Source: Candidatus Parabeggiatoa sp. nov. 2
Lineage (GTDB): Bacteria > Pseudomonadota > Gammaproteobacteria > Beggiatoales > Beggiatoaceae
NCBI GenBank assembly: GCA_002085445.1
Contig: NBMI01000106.1
Span: 1 to 46,336, forward strand
Direction of reading: 5' to 3'
Length of the DNA: 46,336 nucleotides
The notes beneath the pieces were generated by a model. It did no database searches and had not been told where the DNA came from. It worked only from the letters and a program-made list of their open reading frames with translations. This document shows, piece by piece, positions 1 through 9,904 of this stretch. A program made the position numbers and the translations under genes. Within the stretch, counting starts at the first letter, position 1. Each line of letters begins with the position of its first letter.

Positions 1-414
1 GATGTCGAAGGCAACGTGTACTTATGGGATTTGGTAATAGGCCAATTCATTCAATCCCTAACAGGGCATTCAGCCTCAGTCAATGCCATAGCCTTCAGTC
101 CAGAGGGCAAACGCTTAGCAACCGGCAGCAGTGATACCGGTGTGTATCTATGGGAAGTCTCATCTGCTCAACTCATCCAACGCATAGAAGGACACTCAGA
201 TTCGGTCAGTGCCGTCAAATTCAGTCCAAATGGCGAATTATTGGCTACCGCTTCATGGGACCAAACGGTGCGTTTGTGGCGTATGTCGTCTGGTGAAGAA
301 GTCCAACGAGCATACGCTTATGGGATTTGCAATTACAACAACAAATCAAGTCCTTGTCCGGCCACACGAATAATGTGGCCGCCGTCGCCTTTAGTCCAGA
401 CGGTAAACTGTTAG
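1..414 (+). pseudogene. WD40 repeat fragment, 5' part of a frameshifted gene
   Basis: The frame is open from the first base, so the true start lies outside the window. It encodes two full WD40 blades and the edges of two more; GHSASVNAIAFSPEGKRLA and GHSDSVSAVKFSPNG are typical GH...FSPDG motifs, each closing with a V-LW or VRLW strand. Similarity stops after EEVQR near position 309; what follows in this frame is unrelated residues to a stop at 412-414. In another frame the sequence resumes as a blade end (SIRLWDL) and continues into the 327-4052 gene. The missing part corresponds to the middle of one blade (about 26 residues), so this looks like one gene broken by a small out-of-frame deletion. 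An assembly error in repetitive DNA is the alternative. WD40 propellers are protein-interaction platforms. Confidence 0.8.
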
Positions 415-3400
415 CCTCAGGTTCATGGGATAAAACCGTGCGTTTATGGGATGTGCAAGCCGGCCAAGAAGTTCGGCGTTTTGAGGGCCAGAGTAGCGCA
501 GTTAATCTCATTGCCATCAGTCCAGACGGCCAAACTTTGGCCTCTAGTTCAGATGATCAGGGTGTCAGTTTATGGCAGCTGTCATCGACTCAACCCGTCA
601 TCAAACGTTTAGCAAACTTTTGCCCGTCAAGTTCCAGAACCGAAAAAGATGCCAGCGGTGTGTCACCTCCCAGAACCGACGCAGAAGCCGCTACCGATGT
701 GTCAAGTCCCCGAATAGAACGGAATTTAGGCGCGTGTCAGATCAAAACCCTCGCTTTCAGCCCAAACGGTAACAGCTTAGCGATAGGAACAGAAGACAAG
801 ATAATCTACTTATTGGACAGACAATCAGGCCAACAACTCAAACCAATCAAACACTTAAAAGGCCATACTGAAGATATCAATCACCTCGCGTTTAGTCCCG
901 ATGGCAACATTTTGGCCTCTGGTTCGCGCTACCCCACCGATCCAGATTCGCCAGAGACGCCTCTGCGCTTATGGAATCTGCAATCAGGCCAAGAAATCAA
1001 ACGCTTAAAGGGCCATACCAACCATGTGATGAAGGTGGCTTTCAGTCCAGACGGCAAAACCTTAGCCTCTGCTTCTGATGACAACACGATCCGCTTATGG
1101 AAAATCCCGAACGCTTCCCTTTCGCAACCGGCCGGAAGCGATTTAATCAAACAATTGAATGGACACGCTCACTTTGTGACTGCCATCGCTTTTAGTCCAG
1201 ACGGCCACTTATTAGCCTCAGGTTCATGGGACAAAACCGTGCGCTTGTGGAATGTCAAAACCGGCCAAGAAATCAAACGCTTAGAAGGACATACTCATCA
1301 TGTCACAACAGTGGCTTTCAGCCCAGACGGTAAAACCTTAGCCTCTGGCTCACGGGATAAAACCGTGCGTTTGTGGCGTGTTTCAACGAGTGAAGAACTT
1401 AATCAAAAAGCCGACTTGCAGGGCATGAATTCCGCAAATATGCGTATTTTACAATACGCCGCAGGTCTCTCACATGCTGCTGTAGTCAATACGGTCACAT
1501 TCAGTGCCGACGGTAACACGTTAGCCTCAGCTTCTAGGGACAGCAGCATACGCTTGTGGGATGTCAAAACAGGCGAATTACAACAAATGATAATAAAAGG
1601 CCTGCAAAACAACTATATAAGTTGCCTGATGCCGACGCAACGTTGTTGGCGAGTGGATGACGGTAGCTTAGTTGTGAAAAAACAACCCGATGGCCGCATA
1701 CAACCGCTGCCACCCATAAACCAAGCAGAAGGCCGAATCGTTATAGAAGCCTTTCCCGCTTCCCTAGCACTCGCTCATGGAGAACCGTTACCGTTAACCT
1801 TAACGATCCATAACACCGGTATTGCACCCGTCTATTGGCTCAATCTGGTACAAACGGCTAACGAAAACAATCCGTTAGTTTTCTATCCGCCTAAAACCCA
1901 TCTTGTCTTAGAACCGAATAAAAGCATTCGTTTGGCAGCAAAAGTCAGTGCGTGGGCCAAATATGAAAATCCAGAACAACAAAACACGGCCCTCAATTTA
2001 TCAATTACCAGCACCAATGCCGATTCGTTTTCTGTGAACATGCCTGTTCAGATCGACATTCCTCGCTTAACACTGCAAAAAGCCAGTTTAGTGCCAGAAC
2101 AAACGGCCCTCGTGATGACAATTCGCAATGAAGGCAACCAAGCACTGTCACAAACAGAATTTACCGCCCGTCTTGACAATCAATTACTAGAGAACAAAGT
2201 CGTGACTCGTAACGTGATTGCGGCCGGACAAACTCTCAATTTGTCTTTTTCTCTGTCTGATGACATTCCGATTGATAAAATGACGGAAAACACGCCAGTC
2301 TCGTTGCACGCGATTAAACTTCAACATCCTATCCACCAATGGGATTTGCTGCCAAAACAACCGCTTGAAGTGCCGACACCTTCTTGGTACAGCTATGTTT
2401 TGTTGAGCGTTTTACTGATAGCTATTCTTATCAGCCTGTATTATCTCAGTTTATACCTTCATCCGCTGGTACTGAGAATCTCCGCTGACAACGCACAATT
2501 ACTCACGCTGCCGTTAGAGCAACTGCCTAAAGCCAAACAACTCTTACAAAAAACGCGCCGACTTGACAGCGTTTTATCCACTAATGATTCGCATCTAAAA
2601 TGGTTAGAGGAAGCCATCAACTTTTCCAACACGCTATCGAATCAGGCACGTTGCAAATTGTTGGGAAACCGACTCAGTGCTAAGACACAACCTTTCAAAG
2701 ACAACAGTGACGTATTTTCATGGCAGTTAAACCAAGCGATATTTCCGCTTAAATTAGATCGGTGTTCGGTTTATTTTCCCACAGCCGATTTACCAGCCGC
2801 TGAAATCATTATGCGGTTACAACAGGAAGACATCCATTCATACGTGATGCTTGTCATCAGTTTAGAACCCAACCAACAAGCTGCGTTACGCCCTTACGGA
2901 GAAAATCGCACCACGCGATGGGTAGTGCCTAACAGTAAAGAACTAACGACTTTATTGCTATCGCCTAAACCGATTGAGGTTTTTGTCCCTATGTTAGCCA
3001 ATCAATTAACCTTAACGTACATTTCACCCTATCAAACCGGCGGCGGAATCAGTAAAGACAGTGGCTTTTTTGGGCGTGAATATATTTTAGCACAAATCCT
3101 CAACCGTGATCTGATGAACTATCTCGTGATTGGCGCACGACAAATCGGCAAAACCAGCTTATTGCGACATCTAAAGCGGCGTTATCAAACACACCCCAAC
3201 GTAGACTGCGTTTATCGGTCTCTAGGCGATGGAAATTCTCAATATTTTCGAGATAAACTTAATGAATATTTAGCGGATTTACCCACTCAACAACAACGTT
3301 TATTATTACTTGATGAAGCCGATGTCTTTATTCGTGATGAAATCGCCAACGGTTATCCGATGTTAAGCCATTTTCGCAGTCTCAGTGATGAAGGACGATG

Positions 3401-4052
3401 TCATTTTATTTTGGCTGGGTTTTGGGATTTACATCAGGCAGCCGTGCTAGATTATTTTTCACCAGTGAAAAACTTTGGTGAACCGATAACTATCGGCGCA
3501 TTAGAGTTAAAGGGCTGTCGAGAATTAGCAACAAAACCGATGACAATGCTCGGCATTCATTATGCCCAAGACGATTTAGTGGAACAAATCATAACGGCAA
3601 CGGGACAACGGCCGAATTTGGTGGCGACTGTCTGCGATAAACTGCTAAAAAACCTCGCTGGTGAAAGGCGAGAACTCAACGCTGAAGATGTCACCAACGC
3701 GTTGCAAAGCCAGACTGTCTTCAAAACATTTGAAGGTTGGGAAAGCCTAAGCAATGATAAACAAGCCGCTCGTTTAGATCGCCTCATTGTTTATACAATG
3801 CTGGAAAAAAAAACCTTCAAGTTATCTGACGTAGTGCGTGTGCTTGATGAACATGACTCTATTTATACCACCGAACAACTCATTCAATCACTGGCGCGTT
3901 TGGAATTAGCGTTTATTATTCAGCACACAGATGAGGTTTATCGTTATTGTGTACCGTTATTTCGGGAAATGTTGATGAAAAAAGAAGAGAGAGAGGTATT
4001 CTTGACAGAAGAATTGAAAAAACGCCGGGCGCATTCCCGTTTTCACGGTTAA
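327..4052 (+). CDS. WD40 / Ig-like / transmembrane / AAA ATPase protein
   Basis: 1241 residues from a TTG that is probably not the native start, because the preceding fragment continues the same propeller. About eight WD40 blades fill residues 1-430. Blade 3 is followed by a 50-residue insert built from imperfect 39-bp repeats rich in S, P and R (nt 625-720). Residues 460-680 look like two Ig/CARDB-like beta domains. One membrane segment is at about 688-712, with an uncharacterised domain at 720-915. An AAA/STAND-like ATPase follows: Walker A GARQIGKTS at 936-944 and Walker B LLLLDEAD with D996/E997. The end (1170-1230) resembles a winged helix. Inference: a membrane-anchored sensor in which the propeller detects something and the ATPase responds; the order (propeller first, ATPase last, membrane between) differs from the usual STAND order. 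No operon partner is visible. Substrate unknown. Confidence 0.75.
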   Translation: MQLQQQIKSLSGHTNNVAAVAFSPDGKLLASGSWDKTVRLWDVQAGQEVRRFEGQSSAVNLIAISPDGQTLASSSDDQGVSLWQLSSTQPVIKRLANFCPSSSRTEKDASGVSPPRTDAEAATDVSSPRIERNLGACQIKTLAFSPNGNSLAIGTEDKIIYLLDRQSGQQLKPIKHLKGHTEDINHLAFSPDGNILASGSRYPTDPDSPETPLRLWNLQSGQEIKRLKGHTNHVMKVAFSPDGKTLASASDDNTIRLWKIPNASLSQPAGSDLIKQLNGHAHFVTAIAFSPDGHLLASGSWDKTVRLWNVKTGQEIKRLEGHTHHVTTVAFSPDGKTLASGSRDKTVRLWRVSTSEELNQKADLQGMNSANMRILQYAAGLSHAAVVNTVTFSADGNTLASASRDSSIRLWDVKTGELQQMIIKGLQNNYISCLMPTQRCWRVDDGSLVVKKQPDGRIQPLPPINQAEGRIVIEAFPASLALAHGEPLPLTLTIHNTGIAPVYWLNLVQTANENNPLVFYPPKTHLVLEPNKSIRLAAKVSAWAKYENPEQQNTALNLSITSTNADSFSVNMPVQIDIPRLTLQKASLVPEQTALVMTIRNEGNQALSQTEFTARLDNQLLENKVVTRNVIAAGQTLNLSFSLSDDIPIDKMTENTPVSLHAIKLQHPIHQWDLLPKQPLEVPTPSWYSYVLLSVLLIAILISLYYLSLYLHPLVLRISADNAQLLTLPLEQLPKAKQLLQKTRRLDSVLSTNDSHLKWLEEAINFSNTLSNQARCKLLGNRLSAKTQPFKDNSDVFSWQLNQAIFPLKLDRCSVYFPTADLPAAEIIMRLQQEDIHSYVMLVISLEPNQQAALRPYGENRTTRWVVPNSKELTTLLLSPKPIEVFVPMLANQLTLTYISPYQTGGGISKDSGFFGREYILAQILNRDLMNYLVIGARQIGKTSLLRHLKRRYQTHPNVDCVYRSLGDGNSQYFRDKLNEYLADLPTQQQRLLLLDEADVFIRDEIANGYPMLSHFRSLSDEGRCHFILAGFWDLHQAAVLDYFSPVKNFGEPITIGALELKGCRELATKPMTMLGIHYAQDDLVEQIITATGQRPNLVATVCDKLLKNLAGERRELNAEDVTNALQSQTVFKTFEGWESLSNDKQAARLDRLIVYTMLEKKTFKLSDVVRVLDEHDSIYTTEQLIQSLARLELAFIIQHTDEVYRYCVPLFREMLMKKEEREVFLTEELKKRRAHSRFHG

Positions 4053-4545
4053 GTAAGTACAACGAATTACGCGGATAAACGAATTAAGTACAACGAATTA
4101 CGCGGATAAACGAATTAAGTACAACGAAACGCAGTGAAGGAACGCCAAACGCAGTGGCGGAACGCCTATATTGCTACTAAACGAATTAAGTACTCAACCG
4201 AAAAATCGACTTTTATCAATCCTTATCGATAATCTAATCGTTATCGTTGTTAACAAAGTACCCGGAAAATGGGAATGCGCCCAAAACGCCAAGGTTTTAA
4301 AAACAAACCTAGGAGGTTTATTGAAAGTGAGATGAAATCCTTTTTTATATACAATCCTTGTAGTTAGTTAAAAAATCCTTTTTTATATAAGTACCTGTGC
4401 ATAAATAATCGAGTATTTAGAAACCCAGTATTGTTTGAAAAAAACGCCAGTGTCACGTCGACTAAAATACCTTAAAATTTATGCTTCGGTACTTACAATC
4501 CTTGTAGTTAATCAAAAAATCCTTGCTTATATACAATCCTTGTAG
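4053..4545. repeat. Intergenic: R1 tandem copies and R8 copies
   Basis: Two full 31-bp R1 units (4056-4086, 4087-4117) and a partial third follow the stop directly. An inverted pair, GGGCGCATTCCCGTTTTC (in the gene end, about 4027-4044) and its near complement at about 4262-4279, brackets the R1 units. R8 copies (AATCCTTGTAGTTA with TTTTTTATATA) lie at about 4345-4385 and 4495-4550, the last overlapping the end of the next minus-strand gene. No gene is seen here. Confidence 0.7.
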
Positions 4546-6225
4546 TTAATCCAACAACACACTTTCTACCCAAACCTGTTTACCTTCTACCACCACACCA
4601 ACACCCCAAATACGTTTAACGCCTTGCGCCTGCAACTCTGTCGCATATTGCCGATCCTTTATTTGTTGTAAAGCACTTTGCATGGCTTCGCTTTCATCGT
4701 CATCATCTGGGCGATCAATTTTCTTGAACTCAAAAATAAAACCGGGGGCTGACTTTTGATGAGGAATCATCAACACATCATAACGTCCATAACCCGATTC
4801 TCGATTAGAGCGGATCAAGTAACGATCACTTAAATTGGTCAATAATCCCAATACAAAGGCATGATAAACTTTTTCCGGTTTTTTACCGGCGGTATCATGG
4901 TAGCTTAAAACCGCTAATACCATATCTTTCAAGAGTTTACAAAATGTTTTCCAATTGGTTTGGAGCAGGGCATGTAATAGCTCCTGTAACTGCACCCCAC
5001 CCACCATTTGTTGAAGCCAGTCTTGAATAGTGTCTTCATAAAAAGTACGCACTTCTACATTTGGAATAGCCAGCTCATAAATGAGACGATAGTGTTGCCA
5101 TGAAGCCTTAACCGGTTTGAGATAACCACTGAAAACCAACAAACTCCAAATATTGGTTTCATTTTGGGTTAAATCACGTAAAACGATATTTTCATTTAGC
5201 GAAGACTGAATAGCATCCCCGGCTAACAGGATTTCCATTTGAGATTGAAAACTTGGCTCACTGTGCGTCACTAAATCACGCAATAGCACGTTGCTACTGG
5301 TATTTATCCAATAAGGACGTGGAATTCTCTGGCGATGAGAAATGAAATTCAAAACCGACCACGGATTATAGATTACTTGGTTGCCAAACAAATAACCGTC
5401 ATACCAAATTCGCAAATTCTCAGCGTCTGTTGAATTCAAGGAAAAATCCGCAATCAAGCGTTTGATATCGGTTTCGGTAAATCCAAAACATTCTTCAAAT
5501 TCGGGTTCTAATAATGAAAACACCTCTAAATTATTCAACCCCGAAAAAATGGATTCTTTCGCAATTCGCAAAATGCCGGTTACCACACCCTTTTCTAAAT
5601 CGGAATTATCTTTGAGGGCACCACTCATCAGATTCCGCATAAATGAAATGACTTCTTCATAATAACCATGTTCTTGCCCAGCATGGATGGGAGTATCATA
5701 TTCATCCAGCAACACAATCACTCGTTTGCCGGTTTGTTTATGAATCAAGCGCATGATAACTTTTAAGGCATTTTGCCAGTCGACAATGTGTCCTTGTTCT
5801 TTGGCAATTTTGTCATAGTATTGTTGTTCTTCATCAACTAATTCTGGGTAAAGAAAAGGTTTGTAGGCTAAATACAACTCTTGTAACAAACTGCGAATTT
5901 GGTAAAAACATTGTTCTGCTGTCTTTTCCTTGCAATCCTTGAAAGTCAAAAAAATGACCGGATATTGCCCTTGTTGTTGCATCACCTTTGTTTCAGCTTC
6001 AATGGCTAATCCCGCAAATAAATGCGCCAAACTTTCTTGCCGTGCTTCAAAGAAATAACGAAGCATGGATAAATTCAAGGTTTTGCCAAAACGCCGCGGG
6101 CGCGGTAGCAATATCACTTTGCCATCACGATCAATAACTTCTTTTATAAAAAGACTTTTATCAATGTAATAATAGTCCTCTTCACGAAGTTCTTTGAAAT
6201 CGGAAATGCCAAGCGGTAATTTCAT
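4546..6225 (-). CDS. AAA-ATPase-like protein with C-terminal PD-(D/E)XK nuclease domain (DUF1703 type)
   Basis: 559 residues, starting at the ATG at 6225 with the family's typical N-terminus (LPLGISDFKELRE, then YYIDKS). The N-terminal half is the AAA-ATPase-like domain (PF09820 type): phosphate-binding loop PRPRRFGKTL with G47-K48-T49 and Walker B VIVLLDEYD with D174/E175. The C-terminal part is a PD-(D/E)XK nuclease-like domain (PF08011 type) with D483, E499 and K501 in RYD...FEFKK, so both active sites look intact. The family is very abundant and often multi-copy in some bacteria; its biological role is not established, with suggestions of selfish or defence-related behaviour. The gene stands alone, flanked by repeat DNA on both sides. 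Confidence 0.9.
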   Translation of the reverse strand: MKLPLGISDFKELREEDYYYIDKSLFIKEVIDRDGKVILLPRPRRFGKTLNLSMLRYFFEARQESLAHLFAGLAIEAETKVMQQQGQYPVIFLTFKDCKEKTAEQCFYQIRSLLQELYLAYKPFLYPELVDEEQQYYDKIAKEQGHIVDWQNALKVIMRLIHKQTGKRVIVLLDEYDTPIHAGQEHGYYEEVISFMRNLMSGALKDNSDLEKGVVTGILRIAKESIFSGLNNLEVFSLLEPEFEECFGFTETDIKRLIADFSLNSTDAENLRIWYDGYLFGNQVIYNPWSVLNFISHRQRIPRPYWINTSSNVLLRDLVTHSEPSFQSQMEILLAGDAIQSSLNENIVLRDLTQNETNIWSLLVFSGYLKPVKASWQHYRLIYELAIPNVEVRTFYEDTIQDWLQQMVGGVQLQELLHALLQTNWKTFCKLLKDMVLAVLSYHDTAGKKPEKVYHAFVLGLLTNLSDRYLIRSNRESGYGRYDVLMIPHQKSAPGFIFEFKKIDRPDDDDESEAMQSALQQIKDRQYATELQAQGVKRIWGVGVVVEGKQVWVESVLLD

Positions 6226-7334
6226 ATCAGTTACCCGTTAAGTTATCAATAACAACTAGAGATTTTCAGAAAAAATTTCACAGGCGAACACTTATGTTCG
6301 CCCCTACATGAAAATCGTATATATCATAAACTATTAACTCTTCGGCAGAACAGAGTCACCAATGAATTACAAATTATAATCCTCCCCAAAATCCGTTACA
6401 ATCATAGAAAATTTCTGTCCAAAACTTCCGTCCGAGGTTTGGCAAACAAACTTCTTCAGTTTGCGCCAAGGACAACACTTCTCAGGATGACTATATACTT
6501 AGCACCGTGATACATCCTCAACCCCTTCGATCAGGGGGGTCAAATCGTGGCAAGTCCCATCTTGAGAGGGAATTTTGGGAGGCGTTGCGAGCCTAAAAAA
6601 ACGCAATTAATTTTTGACGCTGTAAAGTAAGTGGATAAAGTAAAATATTTTAACATAACGAGCGGTAATATAGATTTTCAGTATCTGGATAGCTATAAAT
6701 ATTTTCACACGAAAAAAGGTATTCTTGTTAAAAATTAATAAAATCACTAATTTAACTAAATATCATGTCTATAGTTTTTTTGGAGACGCACAGCACCTGC
6801 CCACTACCCACCCTACGCTCATTGAGGGCCAGGTTGCCGAATTGATTGATTCAGTTGTTTTGGCGAATGGCCCACTTTTCGCGGCCCAAACTACAAGGAT
6901 TCGTTATTATAACGGATTAAAGCAACTACAAGGATTCGTTATAATAACGGATTAAAGCAACTACAAGGATTCGTTATAATAACGGATTAAAGTAACTACA
7001 AGGATTCGTTATTACTTGCGTAATGATTGGATTGATTAGTGGGGCCGTTTTTGAACTAGAAAACCTAAACACCGCCACGAGATAATCCGTTATTATAACG
7101 GATTAAAGCAACTACAAGGATTCGTTATAATAACGGATTAAAGTAACTACAAGGATTCGTTATAATAACGGATAAACGACACCACGACAAGGATTACTTT
7201 TTGAACTAGAAAACCTAAACACCGCCACGAGATAATCCGTTATTATAACGAATCCTTGTAGTTGTTATTATTTAGGGGCCAGGTTGCGGAATTGATTCAG
7301 TTGTTTTGCTGAATGGCCCCCTTTAAGGAGTACC
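6226..7334. repeat. Intergenic repeat block with R2 copies
   Basis: No convincing gene. From 6895 to 7260 lies a run of R2 copies in both orientations. Two segments are repeated: GAACTAGAAAACCTAAACAC with its flank (7053-7095 and 7204-7245, and a variant near 9185), and GGAATTGATTCAGTTGTTTT with flanks (6838-6880, 7275-7320, 9214-9250). A short inverted pair around GGCGAACACTTATGTTCGCC sits at 6282-6302. The open frame at 6725-6955 is made partly of these repeats and is not called. Confidence 0.65.
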
Positions 7335-8987
7335 TTACAAATTCTTGATTTCTCTCAAATACCTAATCTTCTCCAAGCTCACACCCGTCGCAGTGCTGAT
7401 TTGTTCGTCGGTAAAACTGCCCATACTGAGCATCTTTCCGGCCACTTTTTCGGTTTCTGTCAGTTTTAATTCCTCTGGCACTGGGAGACGGCTCGGTGTC
7501 GGAAAGTTGGTACAGATAATATAGGTATAGATTTGCTTACCTTTGATCTCTTCGTCATAATACAGTTCATCGTCATCGGTATGCAGATTGCTAAACACCA
7601 CGCAGTAGCCTTCATCCAAGCCTTCGGATTTGAGATATTCCGCCAATTGGCCTTTTCCTTTTTTGAGCCGGGTATTATTGCTAAAGACTTTGACTTCAAT
7701 CAGATAGCGGTTATTTTTATAGACAATTAAAATATCGGTTTGTCCGGCACCTGAAGGGACTTCTATAAAGGTATGTCCTTCTAAGGCTTCTATAAAAAAG
7801 TTAATAAAACCATCGAGGGAGTAATGCCAAGCCGCTTCTTTCAAATTCTCGGTATCAAAGGCTTTGAAACCACGCCGCCGCACGTATTGCCGGTATTTGT
7901 TGAGTAGGGCGTGGATATTTAATCCGTCAGCTTTTAGATACTCGTCAAAGGTGTCATTGGCTTTGAGCCCATAATGCATTCTTTCGCCATTATGCACCGG
8001 CCGAAAGGCTGTGATAATCCGCTTGCTATATAATGGCACTAGTATTCCCACACGATCCTCTATATTCTCGATGACACCATTGGCATGCAGATAAGCGATA
8101 TCTTCAACATCGACACTAAAATCGATGGGTTCTTCGCCAAATAACAAACGGCACATAAATGCATTTTTCTGTTTGGCTTTCTGGACAATATTCAGGATGT
8201 TTTTATCATATTTGGACTTTAAGAAATAATTCAAGGTGTCGAAAAAATCCGCCATTGTCACCGTTTTATCAGTGGCGACTGTTTTAACCAAATGTGCAGC
8301 CAGCGCACAGACGAGTCCAGGTTGCCCCTTGGTATTCTCATAAATGGCATTTATCACCTTGGGTTCAAATCTCTGCCCCGATTCGACCACATATTGATCG
8401 ATTAAGAGACTGACTTCTTCTTCGGTAAAATAGGAGACTTTCAACTCTTCAACCACATTGAATGGTGAGGCTGAGGAGGTAACCAATTCGGCGATGGTAC
8501 TCACGCCAACCAGAATCAGGGAATGGAGGGCATGATATTGTTTTTGATGATACATTTGCCGAAAGGCATGCATAACCTCACTTAAGACAGAATCAGGTAT
8601 GCCTTCAAATTCATCAATGACGAGAACAAGAGATTGATTATTGCTCTGTTCAAAAAAATCAACCAGATCAACCTGATTTGTAATGGTCTTTTTAATCTGA
8701 GGTTTTGCCAGTCTTTGATGAAGTTGATGATTTAAATCTCGGTAAAAGACTTTTCTTGTTACGGTCTTCAATTTTTCAAAACTAATCAGAATTGGGGTAA
8801 AACCTTCCTCCTTAACGGCCTCAAGCAGGAGTTGAAAGTAGGTTGTTTTTCCTGACTGTCTGGGCGCAAACAGGGTCAAATACCGCCCTTTTCGCACTTT
8901 TTCCAAACCGATTGCAATTAATGCCTCACGCATGACGGTGTAGTGTCGGGCCGGATGACACGGCCCTGATGTATTGAATTCACGCAT
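7335..8987 (-). CDS. AAA-like ATPase with C-terminal PD-(D/E)XK nuclease-like domain
   Basis: 550 residues from the ATG at 8987 (MREFNTSGPCHPARHYTVMR, a common opening in this family). Residues 30-230 are the ATPase: Walker A APRQSGKTTY with G46-K47-T48 and Walker B LVLVIDEFEG with D125/E126. After a helical middle, residues 405-450 carry a nuclease-like motif: D418 in GQTDILIV, then E431 and K433 in YLIEVKVF, and Q447. A short helical tail (residues 500-550) could be a small helix-turn-helix. This is the AAA_35-like architecture of unknown function that is often mis-annotated. It is unrelated in sequence to the 4546-6225 protein but has the same ATPase-plus-nuclease logic and strand. It lies between two repeat blocks, so it may have arrived or persisted as a single cassette. 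Confidence 0.85.
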   Translation of the reverse strand: MREFNTSGPCHPARHYTVMREALIAIGLEKVRKGRYLTLFAPRQSGKTTYFQLLLEAVKEEGFTPILISFEKLKTVTRKVFYRDLNHQLHQRLAKPQIKKTITNQVDLVDFFEQSNNQSLVLVIDEFEGIPDSVLSEVMHAFRQMYHQKQYHALHSLILVGVSTIAELVTSSASPFNVVEELKVSYFTEEEVSLLIDQYVVESGQRFEPKVINAIYENTKGQPGLVCALAAHLVKTVATDKTVTMADFFDTLNYFLKSKYDKNILNIVQKAKQKNAFMCRLLFGEEPIDFSVDVEDIAYLHANGVIENIEDRVGILVPLYSKRIITAFRPVHNGERMHYGLKANDTFDEYLKADGLNIHALLNKYRQYVRRRGFKAFDTENLKEAAWHYSLDGFINFFIEALEGHTFIEVPSGAGQTDILIVYKNNRYLIEVKVFSNNTRLKKGKGQLAEYLKSEGLDEGYCVVFSNLHTDDDELYYDEEIKGKQIYTYIICTNFPTPSRLPVPEELKLTETEKVAGKMLSMGSFTDEQISTATGVSLEKIRYLREIKNL

Positions 8988-9499
8988 AAAAAGGGTTTCC
9001 TTGGTGATTTAGGTATAGAGATAAAAGTACAAGGATTCGTTATTATAACGGATTAAAGCAACTACAAGGATTCGTTATAATAACGGATTAAAGTAACTAC
9101 AAGGATTCTTTATAATAACGGATAAACGACGCCACGACAAGGATTACTTGCGTAATGATTGGATTGATTAGTGGAGCCGTTTTTGAACTATAAAACCTAA
9201 ACACCGCCAATGTTGCGGAATTGATTCAGTTGTTTTGGTGAATGGCCCCCTTTTCTCGGAGGTTTACTCGCACGCGCAAGGATCGCTAAGCACGCCTCGC
9301 TTTGCAATATGGTATCATTATGTTTATGAACGCGCCGGCTGTCGAAACCAAGTCTTAGCGGTTTGAGACGCTCAACGCTCACGCCGCGTCAACGCTAATT
9401 TGCCGTTCTACGAGATTATATATTTCATGTAACTCATTGATTTAAAAAGAAAGGCCCTGTCAGGCCCTCTCTATAAATCAATAACTTAGCTATAATGTG
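8988..9499. repeat. Intergenic: R2 copies and shared segments
   Basis: R2 copies in the reverse sense at about 9029-9125 lie just upstream of the minus-strand ATPase gene. The GGAATTGATTCAGTTGTTTT segment recurs at 9215-9234. 9260-9430 has no recognisable feature. A short GC-rich inverted motif, GGCCCTGTCAGGCC, at about 9453-9466 could fold weakly. No gene is supported. Confidence 0.6.
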
Positions 9500-9834
9500 C
9501 TATATTAATTTCGCCCCGTTGGGGCTTACCTGGGGCGGTGCCCCAGGCTATATTAATTTCGCCCCGTTGGGGCTTACCTAGGGCGGTGCCCCAGGCTATA
9601 TTAATTTCGCCCCGTTGGGGCTTACCTGGGGCGGTGCCCCAGGCTATATTAATTTCGCCCCGTTGGGGCTTGCCTAGGGCGGTGCCCCAGGCTATATTAA
9701 TTTCGCCCCGTTGGGGCTTACCTGGGGCGGTGCCCCAGGCTATATTAATTTCGCCCCGTTGGGGCTTACCTAGGGCGGTGCCCTAGGCTATATTAATTTC
9801 GCCCCGTTGGGGCTTACCTGGGGCAACGCCCTTG
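9500..9834 (+). repeat. R3 tandem array, seven 48-bp units
   Basis: Six units of exactly 48 bp start at 9500, 9548, 9596, 9644, 9692 and 9740, with a seventh, truncated unit from 9788. Each holds CTATATTAATTTCGCCCCG, the hairpin GCCCCGTTGGGGC, and a second hairpin CCTGGGGCGGTGCCCCAGG; units alternate between CCTGGGGC and CCTAGGGC. The period is a multiple of three, which produces a meaningless open frame (ISPRWGLP repeats). The array ends 70 bp before the dynamin-like gene and is mirrored by an opposite-sense array after it. Confidence 0.9.
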
Positions 9835-9904
9835 GAACTTTTTCGACTACAAACTATTACTACAAACGATTTAAAGGCAACATTTACCAATACAAGGAAC
9901 TCTT

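Noticed and set aside
6725-6955. 76-codon open frame
   Set aside because: Its second half is R2 repeat, and its middle matches a dispersed segment found at 7275 and 9214; no ribosome-binding site.
9320-9400. Possible tRNA-like segment on the minus strand (GGTTTCGACAGCCGGCGCG)
   Set aside because: No matching acceptor stem, anticodon arm or CCA end could be assembled around it.
9538-9786. Open frame of 16-residue ISPRWGLP repeats, and similar frames at 12108-12390
   Set aside because: Produced by R3 units whose 48-bp period is a multiple of three; same sequence occurs in non-coding contexts elsewhere.
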